Origin: Calendula officinalis
Lineage: Eukaryota; Streptophyta; Magnoliopsida; Asterales; Asteraceae
DNA: 64,000 nt
Direction of reading: 5' to 3'
NCBI GenBank assembly: GCA_963853835.1
Contig: OY970820.1
Location: 48,852,407-48,916,406 of the forward strand
Positions 11,675 to 22,168 of this stretch are shown piece after piece (within the stretch, counting starts at the first letter, position 1; each line of letters opens with the position of its first letter). A program made the translations under genes and the position numbers. The notes beneath the pieces were generated by a model. It was not told the DNA's origin. It saw nothing but the letters and a program-made list of their open reading frames with translations, and made no database searches.

Positions 11675-14454
11675 TGTAACATCCCGAGACCCGGCCTAGA
11701 ATATTTTATTACTTTCGGTAAGTAATATTTCATTGTTTATCATTTTATATTATTTTATTTGATTTGATTTAATTGAATTAATTGTATTTTTTAACCATGG
11801 GGTTAAAAATTAGTAAAACTGAGATATTTAAATATTAAAATGATTTTTACATATTTGGGTTCACTTCTGAACCGGGGTTCCCAAAAATATCATCGTTGCT
11901 AAAATTGGAGTTAGTTAGGTCTAAATTAAATAGTTGCGAACCTAATATCATGTACTGTGTTTTAAATGAATTGGACTGTGTTGGGGAAGGGGGGTACGTG
12001 GCCAAGGGGTGTGTATGTGTCAAAAATTGGTTTTCTCCTTCTTCCTTTGCCAGTACACGACACAACACACACACACACACACACATTTTTTTTGAAGTTT
12101 TTCCCCAAAATTGAAGATTCTAGCTCTATCCTTCTCAATCATCTCTGTGATTACGTTTTTGGAAGCTAAACTAAGTAAGTTTTCTTCTTCTTTAAGTAGA
12201 GTTTCATGTTCTTGAGGGTGGGTTGATTTAGGGTTCTTGAGTTAGTGGGTTTTGATGGAGTTCTTGTCAAATCTTGCTTGTAATCCGAAATTGTTAGATG
12301 AATTAGTGATTATATGAGTTTTTGCAAGTGTTACATGAATTGTTGTTAGTTATAGTCCATTTGGTGAAGCTTCCATAAAAGCTCCATCAATGGAGTTCTT
12401 GTGAAGAATATGGAATTTTCCCCAATTTGATGAAATGCATTTTTGGTGTTCTTGAAGTTTTGATAGGTTAAACATTCATGCTAGAATGATGGTTGATAAT
12501 TGTGGTACTTGCTAGTTAACTTGTTATGAAAATGTCTAAATGTTAGTAGTGTTTGGCTATAATGGAAATTTAGGGAAGTATATGAAGTTTCGGTGTTTTA
12601 TATGTTTAATTGGGTTAAATAACATATTAGAATTGATATTAGTTGTTTACATCTAATTATGAGTTAAATTGGTGAAATTTAGATGATGATCATAGTGTTT
12701 GGATGATTTTTGTTGAAAATATCCGTAGGTGAAATTTTAACAGCTTTTTCTCAGAGTGTTGATGATCTTGCAAAAATCATATTAAATCAACCGTAACTCC
12801 GTTTTGGGAGTGCGACCAGTCGTTTCGAAGGTCTATGAGTCTACTTTAATAATATAATATTTTCCTGGACTGATATGGTTATAAAAGCGACCAGATTTCT
12901 GAGTTAGTAACAGGTGGTCGAATGCATCTTTTTCGGGTCAAACTTGTATTGATTATTTTGGGTGTTTCAAAGTATAACTAATTAACATGAAGATTATTAT
13001 AAAGTGGTAATTTTATACTTGAGGAAATTATAATTATGTGTTTGTAAATATAAGAAGTTAATAAAAATGGTTTTGACCGATTTCTAGAATAACTAGCTAA
13101 ATTCATGAATTGTTGACTTTGGTCAAATCTGCAAGTTGACTTTGGTCTTGGATAATTAGTAAACTTTAATTATCAATTTCATAGCATAAATGTGTTTGTT
13201 GTGTGATTGTAAGTTTGATTATGTTAGTTTCGGGTCTTGACCCGTTTGGTTGTCAATATGTGCAAATTGACCTAAATAAGGTCAAAGTTGGTTAAGCTTG
13301 CATTGGTATGCAAGTAGTATGTAATTTACTCAAATTAGTATTGATTAGGTTGCTTGACAATATGGAATTGGTAAATAGTAAGTTTGACTTGATTATGTGT
13401 TTCGACCCGTTTGGGCCTAATGTGTGCAAGTTGGTTAAAAGTGCATTATGATGTACTTGGCATGACTTGATGAAGTTATAGACATTGGTAATTGTTAAGT
13501 TTTGGAATACAAGTAATTGGTTGCAAATGTTGTATATAGATGTTATCTTGAACTTATATTACTTGTTGCAAAATTAGTGATTTCGGGTAACTAATTCGGT
13601 ATTCGTTTTGTACAGGAAAAGGGAAGGAGCCTCAGTGATATAAGATTACTGAGCTCGGCATAAAAGGAAGCTAAGGTGAGTGGTTTTAACCTTCTTTCTT
13701 GTGTAATGTACAAAAAAAGTTGAAATGGTGGTCGTTTTGGGAAATTTGAAACAGAAAACCGAAATAGCTAAGGAGTCAGAAATAGCTAAGCGATCTCAAG
13801 ATAGCGTAGCTATCTCTAGATCGCTTAGTTATCTTGCTGTGTTTGGCAAAAGTGTATTTTTTTATACTTTTCGATTTTTTCAGTTTTACCATTAATTGTG
13901 GGATTGTTAATGGTAGTATGTGCACATGTTTTTTTAGAGGTTAGCTATAGTGGGTTTTGGCTACGCTTTGTTACTATTGGATGGGGGCGATCGGACTCCT
14001 TCGAATTCGTTACGTAAGGTGGGATCACCGTGCCAATAGTAAAGGAGCTATCGGTAGACTGTTGTTGGGCCGACAACAGTCGAAGGTCCTCGCCCGACCG
14101 CCGGTCCTCTCATAACGTCCAATTTCTTGTGGAAGTTTGGACGGGTTTCCCGATTGATTTCTCTTGGTTTCTAATTTGTTGTGGTTATACAAATTGACGT
14201 TTATTTCTATTCACTTAGCTTTGTGCTAATCCCTCATTTGTTGACTCTTTTCAGGTTGTGGATTTGGCTTGACTAGAGTCGGGTTTTGGAAGTCTAACCA
14301 TACTCTGATTTTGTAAACCGGGTCGAGCCTGTTTTTAGTTTCACCAAAATATGTAAATGGCTTTTATGATATGTAATAATTAGGATTTATAGTTTTCTTA
14401 AATCGCTTCCGTATGCTTATTAAAAAAAAATGGCTCTTAGATTGTGGTGTTACA
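11675..14454 (+). mobile_element. Solo LTR, probably Gypsy (Tekay/Del-like)
   Basis: A 2,780-bp segment beginning TGTAACATCCCGAG and ending GGTGTTACA, flanked by TTGTC (11670-11674) and TTTTC (14455-14459), a 5-bp target duplication with one mismatch. An uninterrupted copy of the site lies at 11026-11050. There is no internal region or second LTR, so this fits a solo LTR left by LTR-LTR recombination. TGTAAC starts and multi-kb length suit Tekay/Del chromoviruses. Contains a (CA)n tract near 12064. Lineage is inferred. Confidence 0.72.
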
Positions 14455-15010
14455 TTTTCATAAACATGATTAATAAATTACTGTAATGAAAAAGATTATT
14501 GTAGTAAAAAAAATATATAATAAAAACTAATAACTTTATCAAATTTTCATATCAAAAGTCGTGAAATAATGTCTAAACTAATGTAGCATTTAATTACATT
14601 TATTTAATATAAATAATAGTTGAATTTTGGTCATAAATAAGAAATAATTATGATTAATAAACTAAAATTGTCATATGAAAAGTCTTGAAATAATTATTAG
14701 TAAATTAATATAAGTAATAATACCATTTTATAATAAAAGAAGTACATTTATATATAGTTGTTTAATATATTTTTAAAAATTGAAGAAATAATTATAACTA
14801 ATAAATTCAAATTGTCATATGAAAAGCATTGCATTAATTATTAGTAAATTAATATAAGTAATAAAAACCATTTTATAATATAAACTAATAAATCGACATA
14901 TCTAGAGTTTTAAATTAATTATTGGTAGCTAATTATAACTGATAAACACATGTATAGTTTGTCATAAATAAGATTAATAAATGATTATAATGAAAATATA
15001 TGGTCGTTCA

Positions 15011-15615
15011 TTTATAGATGTTTTTCTACAAGACAAAGCATAAATTTTTTCGTAATATAACTTATATGTTATGAATAATTTTTTTTGTGTTACGCTTAAA
15101 GAAACGATGATGGTTTTGTTACTTTATTTTTTTTTCTCCGTCACACTTTGCTTATTTAGTAAAGTACCCACAGTTAAAGTTAAACATGTTAGTGAACATA
15201 ATTTTATACTTCTCCCGTGACACAATGTACACGTTTTACTTTCGAAATAATAATTCATTATCATGAATAAAGCTCGTGCATCGCACTGCTCATGTTATCT
15301 CGTGAACATATGATTAAGTAACTAATGGTTAAAACATAAATTTGAATACGTCATGTTAATTATTATTTAACTATATACTTTGATTTGTCAAGTTTACTTG
15401 TATGATATGTTACACGTTGACCTTAAAAGATAAAATTGTCAAAATGATGTACATGACAATAATTATAGAATAACGAAATTTCTGTGTTTACGACTTTCAC
15501 ATATAAAAAAAGTCGTATAGCAGCTGACAGTTTTGACTAAAGGAAGATGGAAAGAGTTAGATCTCGGCTACATCAGATTCTGATGTCGACATTCGAATAG
15601 ATTAAAAGAACATCG
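15011..15615. other. Gene-free stretch left of the Sirevirus
   Basis: AT-rich DNA with no recognised gene; ends at the AATGT target site of the next element. Confidence 0.4.
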
Positions 15616-15620
15616 AATGT

Positions 15621-16291
15621 TGTTAGAACAAATCACAGTTCAACTTATTACTGATGCTGCAGTTAGTACTGATCATAGTTACTACTGATAAAGACTATGA
15701 TTACTACTGATGGGGCAGAAACACTTATTACTGATGAGTTGATACTGGTGAAGACTATAACTAACTTACTACTGATCATGCACATATTGAAGATACTACT
15801 GATCATTAGTAGTTACTACTGACGTTGGTTTTGAACTTACTACTGATTATCAGAGTTACTACTGATCGTCACATTTACTACTGATGATGCATATTTACTA
15901 CTGGTGATTGCAGTTACTACTGATACGCGTATTTGGAAGCAAATCAAGTCCGAGATCTTCGCAGAGTTAGTTATAGAATGTTATTCAATGTATATCTTTT
16001 ATAATTCGATGTAAATCAAGTCCTAGAATAACTAGGGTAAATAGTTAGGCTTCAAGGACTGTTATAAATAGTTCCTTACGAATTGTAAACGTACGTGTGT
16101 ATTGTTAATCAATAATATACATTGAAGCTTTTTGTGAATCACTGTGTTCTTAATATTATTGTTCATTGTTCGTTCAATATACAGTATTCTATTGTTCTTA
16201 ATATATTAATACAAGTGTTGATCCGCTGCAACTTCTTGTTATTAGTAGATCTGGGTAGGCAATAACTTGTTTTGGTTATTCGATCCTGACA
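15621..16291 (+). repeat. 5' LTR of the Sirevirus-like element
   Basis: 671 bp, TGTTAGAACA...TCCTGACA. The first 310 bases hold about 14 copies of TTACTACTGAT or close variants, suggestive of an upstream promoter array. A TATA box follows at 16073-16080. Confidence 0.95.
16073..16080 (+). promoter_or_regulatory. TATA box of the 5' LTR
   Basis: TATAAATA, downstream of the TACTACTGAT array and about 210 bases before the LTR end, correctly placed to drive genomic-RNA synthesis. Also present in the 3' LTR. Confidence 0.65.
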
Positions 16292-16293
16292 AG

Positions 16294-16305
16294 TGGTATC
16301 AGAGC
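16294..16305 (+). other. Primer-binding site
   Basis: TGGTATCAGAGC, 2 bases after the 5' LTR, complementary to initiator tRNA-Met. Confidence 0.95.
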
Positions 16306-16378
16306 TTATTGGTTCTAGATCTACGAATTTTAAGAACAACAAAGAGTTTTAATCTTTAAAACACACAGATTGTTAATC

Positions 16379-18463
16379 ATGACTGATAACAATGAAAGTA
16401 CTCAACCAAATAAAATCCCTATACTCACTCCAAATAACTTTGGAATGTGGAAGAATCGTATTAAGCAATACATGCTTATTACTGATTATTCCATGTGGGA
16501 AGTTGTTGTTGAAGGAAACATAACCGTTCACGGTCAAGCAACAAGTTCTGCAACTGAAGCAGACAAACTCAAGTGTGAAAAGGAGAAGAAAGACAGAGGA
16601 ATCGAACTCAAAGCTCTAAGCACTCTTCTACTGGCCATTCCTAATGACTATCAACATCTCTTTGTTGAATATTATGATGCAAAGAGGTTGTGGCAGGCAC
16701 TGGAAAAGAGATTAGTTGGCACTAAAAGCACCAAGAGAAATATGAAGTCTGTACTAAAACAGGACTTTGAAAATTTCAAAGGCCAAAAGAATGAATCACT
16801 ATCTCAAATCTTCGATAGGTTCAACAAACTCATTGGTGACTTAAATCAAGTTGGTATGAAACCAGACAATGATAATGTCAACAGAAAGTTTCTCAGATCT
16901 CTTGGAGAAGAATGGTCTATGTACACAGTCATATATAGACAAGGTGATGCCCTGGAAGAAAAAGAGCTAGATGAACTGTACAATGAGCTTAGGGTGTTTG
17001 AATCTGAGGTAAGCTCTAAAACTCCTAATTTATCTTCAAACAATGCTGCTTTTGTATCTAGTACATGTCAAGTTCCAGAAACTACTACAGGAAAAGCTGC
17101 AGATTGTGAAGATGCTGCAAGAGAATCCTTCTTCACTAGTCATGTGCACACTGCACTAATTAGTGATGATTTGGAACAATTGAATCCTGATGATCTTGAA
17201 GAGATGGATCTAAAATGGCAGATGGCTATGCTGAGCCTGAGAACCAAAAGGTTCTTGAAGAGGACTGGTAGAACAAACCTTAACTATAACAAAGGTGACA
17301 AGGATGGATTTGACAAGACTAAAGTCAAATGTTACAACTGTAACAACCTTGGGCACTTTTCTAAAGAATGTCCTCAGCCAGACAAGAGGTCAAACTCAAC
17401 TGCTCTTGTTTCACAACAAGGACAAGGTTATGATTGGAGCTTTCAAGCAGAGGAACATGCACAGAATCAAGCTCTCATGGCTTTCACTGACTCTCCTACT
17501 AAGGTACATTCTAAATCTTGCACTCCTGAATGCATTAAAACATATAAAGATTTAGAAAAACTTAATAAAGAAACACTTGAAGAGATGATTCTAAATAGAA
17601 ATAGAAGAATTGAATATAATGGTTGTATAGCTGATCTTGAAAATCAAATTAAAATTTATAAAATAACTGATCAAAAGATAAAAGAAGAATTGCTACAAAC
17701 CACTTATGAAAAAGAATATCTTGAATTAAAATTAAAAGAAACTTTGATCAAACTAGAAGAATATCAAATGGAACTAGAACAAAATAAATTAACCATTAAA
17801 AAGTTTGAAAGAAGTTCTCAAATTGTTAATGAATTAACAAGTAATCAAACCACTGAAAAAGTTGTGCATGGAGTGGGATATCATGCTGTTCCACCTCCAA
17901 CTAATTTTATCCCTCCTCTTAAATCAAGCACAGAAAGAATTTTAGATGATTTAAAAATGTCAAATAAAACTGAAACTTGTAATGAAACATCTGAATCAAA
18001 TGATTCTTCTGATGATGATCAAACTACAGACTCAATTGATACAAGTTTTCACACAGCACAAAGTCAAAATGAATCTCCTAAATATGATGCAGAAAATATA
18101 CCACAAATTTTAAGAAGGGGAAATGAAAGAAATAAAAATCAACTCTTAGATCAAAGAAAACCTGAAGGTGCTAAAGATAAGAAATTAAGATGTGTTATTT
18201 GCAACAAAGTAAACCATTTAGCAATGGATTGTCACTTCAATCCAATTAACTGCAAAGAGTTCAAAGAATTTAAAAATTCTAAAGAAAAAGCAAAAACACG
18301 AAGGTTAAAAGTTACTACTGGTCCATCAGTAGTAAATAAAATAAAATCTCAAAAATCTGAAACACCAAAATTTGGAAGAAATGCACCAAGGTTTGTGCAA
18401 AATAAAAGAGTTGGAAGCCCAAAGAACAGCAATTATTTCAAAAATAATGGAAAAACAAATTAA
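16379..18463 (+). CDS. Gag of the Sirevirus-like element
   Basis: Capsid/nucleocapsid protein of 694 residues from the ATG at 16379 (MTDNNES); the frame also runs a few codons upstream from a TTG, but the ATG is the better start. The N-terminal part (about residues 10-230) resembles the UBN2/DUF4219 Copia capsid (NNFGMWKNRIKQYM). A CCHC zinc knuckle, CYNCNNLGHFSKEC, lies near residues 317-330. A long coiled coil follows (about 390-490), then a second, less typical knuckle CVICNKVNHLAMDC near residue 605, and a basic tail. The frame ends at TAA (18461-18463), but the same frame stays open beyond it to 18892. Confidence 0.9.
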   Translation: MTDNNESTQPNKIPILTPNNFGMWKNRIKQYMLITDYSMWEVVVEGNITVHGQATSSATEADKLKCEKEKKDRGIELKALSTLLLAIPNDYQHLFVEYYDAKRLWQALEKRLVGTKSTKRNMKSVLKQDFENFKGQKNESLSQIFDRFNKLIGDLNQVGMKPDNDNVNRKFLRSLGEEWSMYTVIYRQGDALEEKELDELYNELRVFESEVSSKTPNLSSNNAAFVSSTCQVPETTTGKAADCEDAARESFFTSHVHTALISDDLEQLNPDDLEEMDLKWQMAMLSLRTKRFLKRTGRTNLNYNKGDKDGFDKTKVKCYNCNNLGHFSKECPQPDKRSNSTALVSQQGQGYDWSFQAEEHAQNQALMAFTDSPTKVHSKSCTPECIKTYKDLEKLNKETLEEMILNRNRRIEYNGCIADLENQIKIYKITDQKIKEELLQTTYEKEYLELKLKETLIKLEEYQMELEQNKLTIKKFERSSQIVNELTSNQTTEKVVHGVGYHAVPPPTNFIPPLKSSTERILDDLKMSNKTETCNETSESNDSSDDDQTTDSIDTSFHTAQSQNESPKYDAENIPQILRRGNERNKNQLLDQRKPEGAKDKKLRCVICNKVNHLAMDCHFNPINCKEFKEFKNSKEKAKTRRLKVTTGPSVVNKIKSQKSETPKFGRNAPRFVQNKRVGSPKNSNYFKNNGKTN

Positions 18464-18892
18464 AATAAACAATATTTTAACTTTTCCAACACCAGTAGAA
18501 ACTTTAACAGGTTTACTACTGATCCTAACCCTAATTACAATGCTGTTGGGTACCAGTACCAAAACACTACTGGTAAAAACCCTAATTTTAAAAATACTAC
18601 TGCTGCCAAACCACATGTTAAAAACACTACTGGTCATCCTAAACATGGTAAGTACCCAAATACTACTGGTCCATCAATAGTAAAGTATTCAAAAGCTAAA
18701 TATAATGGGTATAGACCAAGGTCAGTAGTAAACTCAGACACCAGTAACAAATCCAAAAGGGCAGTAGTAAAACAAAACACCAGTACTAAACAGGTATGGG
18801 TACCAAAAATGTTTAAAATTAAATCTTCTACATCTTACTTCTCAAAGGATGAACCCAAGACATATAAATCTTGGGTTCCCAAACTTAACTAA
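18464..18892 (+). pseudogene. Gag tail beyond the in-frame TAA
   Basis: After the gag TAA the same frame continues for about 142 codons to TAA at 18890-18892. It encodes Asn/Thr-rich repeats (NTTGKNPNFKNTT) and two WVPK motifs (VWVPK, SWVPK) of the kind seen at Sirevirus gag ends, so the first stop is probably a mutation or a readthrough site inside a longer Gag. The DNA is dense in ACTACTGGT and ACCAGTAGT words on both strands. The next frame (pol) is shifted relative to this one. Confidence 0.65.
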
Positions 18893-18906
18893 TCTTTTAC
18901 TTACTT

Positions 18907-21900
18907 GTGCAGAGCATTCAGATCCCTGAAGAAGGTAGAACATGGCACATTGATAGTGAATGCTCAAGGCTCATTACTGGAAATCTGCAAATTCTTAAGG
19001 ATTTCAAGTCATTTGATGGGGGATATGTGGCCTTTGGTGAGAACCCAAAGGGAGGTAAGATTACAGGCAAAGGTACAGTTACTAATGGTAAAATTACTTT
19101 TGATGATGTATTTTATGTAGCTGAGCTAAAATACAATCTTGTCAGTGTGTCTCAAGTACGTGAAAAAAAGAACAAGATTCTTTTCACAGATATTGAGTGC
19201 ATCATTCTTTCTCCTGACTTTATTTTGGATGAAAAATATGTAGTTTTGAGAACTCCAAGGAGAAATAATGTGTATTGCCTGGATATAGGGGGAGAACTCA
19301 TTTCTTCAAATGAGGTCAACTGCTTTATATCCAAGGCAAACACTTCTGAATCAGAACTTTGGCATAGAAGAATGTGTCACACAAACTTTAAAAATATGAA
19401 CAATTTAGTAAGAAAGAATTTGGTAATTGGATTACCACAAAAACAGTTCATGTGTGATCATCACTGTGTTGCATGCCTAAAAGGTAAACAACATATGTCT
19501 TCTCATAAGTCCAAAACTGTAAATTCTATTTCTGTTCCTTTACAACTCTTACATATGGACCTTTTTGGACCTACAAATGTAATGAGCATTGGAAAGAAAC
19601 AATATTGTCTTGTTATTACTGATGACTTTTCCAGATATACATGGGTTTTCTTTCTCAGGACAAAAGATGAAACAAGTGAACTCATCAAGAACTTAATTGT
19701 TAAACTGGAGAACACATCTGATCAAAAAGTTAAAGCCATAAGATGTGATAATGGCACAGAATTTAAAAATGCTAACTTAATTAACTTTTGTGATCTTAAA
19801 GGTATTGACAGGCAATACAGCTCACCTAGAACTCCTCAACAAAATGGTGTAGCTGAAAGAAGAAATAGAACCATCATTGAAGCATCAAGATCAATGTTAG
19901 CAGATTCAAAGTTACCAATTACTTTTTGGGCTGAAGCTGTCAATACTGTCTGTTATGTACAAAACAGAGTATTAATAGTTAAGCCACATCATAAAACACC
20001 ATATGAACTTTTTAACAAAAGAAAACCTTCCATAAGTTTCTTAAAATCATTTGGTTGTCCTTGTACTATTTTGATTACAAGAGAACAAATTGGTAAGTTT
20101 GACTGCAAAGCTGATGATGGCATCTTTGTGGGATACTCTACTCAAAGCAAATCATACAGAGTGTTCAACAAAAGATTAAGGATTATTGAAGAAAGCATCA
20201 ATGTATCCTTTAATGAGAATATACCAAATGAACAAGGAAATTGTCCAGATTGGCTATTTAACATAGACAATCTAACCAAATCCTTTAACACTAACATGGA
20301 TTTAAATGCAGGTGACTCAAATTGTCATACTCAAAAGGAAGGAACATCATCTTTCAATACTGGTCAAGAAGAGATGAGATACATAGTAGTTGACACTGTT
20401 CCCACAGTTAATACTGAGGACAGTAATAACTCAAATTCTGGAAGCAAGAGTGAATCAGACAATGAGGACAGTAGTAATACTACTGATCCCAGTAACAACT
20501 TAAATACTACTGATCCCAGTAATAACTTAAATAATACTGATCCCAGTAGTAACTCTGAACCAGCAAATAATGATGAACCAAACATCAATGACAATGAAGA
20601 ACCTCAAGAGGAACAAAACCCTGAGACAAATGAGTCAAATCTTGAAACTCAACTAGTGGTTGATAGAGCCACAAACTCAAGGACTCAAAAGAACCATCCA
20701 TTAGACAATGTTCTAAGTGATGTTAACTCACAACTACAAACAAGAAGCAAATTAAATAAAAGTCTAACTGCAAACATGTGTAACATAAGTTTAATTGCTA
20801 ATGAATGTATGTTTGAATGTTTTCTGTCTCAGGATGAACCAAAGAAGATTCAACAAGCAATGAAGGACTCAAACTGGATTGAGGCAATGCAAGAAGAACT
20901 CCTTCAGTTCAAATTACAAGCTGTTTGGACACTTGTACCTCTACCCAAAGGAAAAAGAGCCATTGGAACAAGGTGGATCTTTAGAAACAAGAAAGATGAA
21001 AGAGGTATAGTGATCAAGAACAAAGCCAGACTTGTAGCCCAAGGATACACTCAAGAAGAAGGAATAGACTATGATGAAGTATATGCCCCTGTTGCTAGAA
21101 TTGAAGCAATTAGGATATTCTTAGCATATGCTTCATACAAGAAGTTTAAAGTCTATCAAATGGATGTAAAGAGTGCTTTCCTATATGGGAAAATTGAAGA
21201 AGAAGTATATGTATGCCAACCTCCAGGTTTTGAAGATCCAAAACATGGTGACTATGTATTCAAACTAGACAAAGCTCTATATGGCCTACATCAGGCACCA
21301 AGAGCATGGTATGATACATTATCATCATACTTACTGAAGAATGATTTTAAAAGAGGAGCAATTGACAAGACTCTGTTTACAAGAAAGGTCAAAAATGATA
21401 TACTACTGGTGCAAATCTATGTAGATGATATCATTTTTGGATCAACAAATGATTCATTATGTAAAGAGTTTGAAAATCTCATGCAAATCAAATTCAAGAT
21501 GAGCTCCATGGGTCCAATGAACTTCTTCCTTTGACTCCAAGTCAATCAAAGAACAGATGGTATTTTGATAAACCAATCAAAATATGTTAAAGATATCTTG
21601 GAGAAGTTTGATATGAAAGACTGCAAGAGTGCAAGTACACCAATGGAAACACACAAACACCTACATCCTGGTGCTGAGGGGGAGGATGTAGATGAACACT
21701 TATATAGATCAATGATAGGCTCTTTGATGTACTTAACTGCATCAAGACCTGACATTATGTACAGTGTTTGTGTGTGTGTGCAAGATATCAAGCAAGACCT
21801 AAAGAACTACACTTGCAGGCTGTCAAAAGAATATTCAGATACTTGAAAGGCAAACCATCACTTGGTCTATGGTATCCACATGACTCACCATTTGAACTCA

Positions 21901-22108
21901 TAGCCTACACAGATAGTGACTATGGAGGTGAGTGTCAAGACAGAAAGTCCACCACTGGTGGATGTCAATTCTTTGGATCAAGACTAGTGTCATGGCAATG
22001 TAAGAAACAAACAAATGTATCCACATCAACTGCTGAAGCAGAGTATGTAGCTGCATCTGCTTGTTGTGCTCAAGTACGTTGGATTCAAAACCAGCTTCTA
22101 GACTTTGT
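18907..22108 (+). pseudogene. Pol: protease, integrase, reverse transcriptase, partial RNase H
   Basis: Copia pol in +1 frame relative to gag. Protease: WHIDSECSR, where the catalytic Asp-Ser-Gly reads Asp-Ser-Glu (GAA at 18958-18960). GAG-pre-integrase with HHCC (LWHRRMCH...CVACLKGK), integrase core with D (LLHMDLFG), D (RCDNGTEF) and E (NGVAERRNR) near residues 217, 280 and 316. RT from about residue 657 ([10 protein letters not shown]) with YVDD at 838-841. An in-frame TGA (21532-21534) interrupts the segment after RT. A frameshift in a (TG)n tract at about 21768-21780 precedes RNase H (YTDSDYGG, TAEAEYVA), which ends abruptly near LLDF: its C-terminal motifs are missing and the third ORF follows at once. 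Upstream, TTTACTTACTTGTGCAG at 18896-18912 resembles a splice acceptor. Confidence 0.9.
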
Positions 22109-22168
22109 AACAACATTCAAACGATCAAGCAACTCTACAATCGTAACAACATCACAAAATCGACGACA

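Larger units (their letters stand above)
10761..15010. repeat. AT-rich degenerate tandem repeat array with two insertions
   Basis: Degenerate copies of an AT-rich unit full of GTAATAAACTAATG and ATAGTTTGTCATAAA words. Unit starts at about 10997 and 11636 give a period near 374 bp once the Stowaway MITE is subtracted. Further partial copies run from 14460 to 15010. The two inserted elements split neighbouring units, so each unit records the other's pre-insertion site. Confidence 0.75.

Noticed and set aside
18372..18680. Leu-rich frame overlapping the gag end
   Set aside because: Out of frame with both gag and the WVPK-containing continuation; the latter has family motifs.
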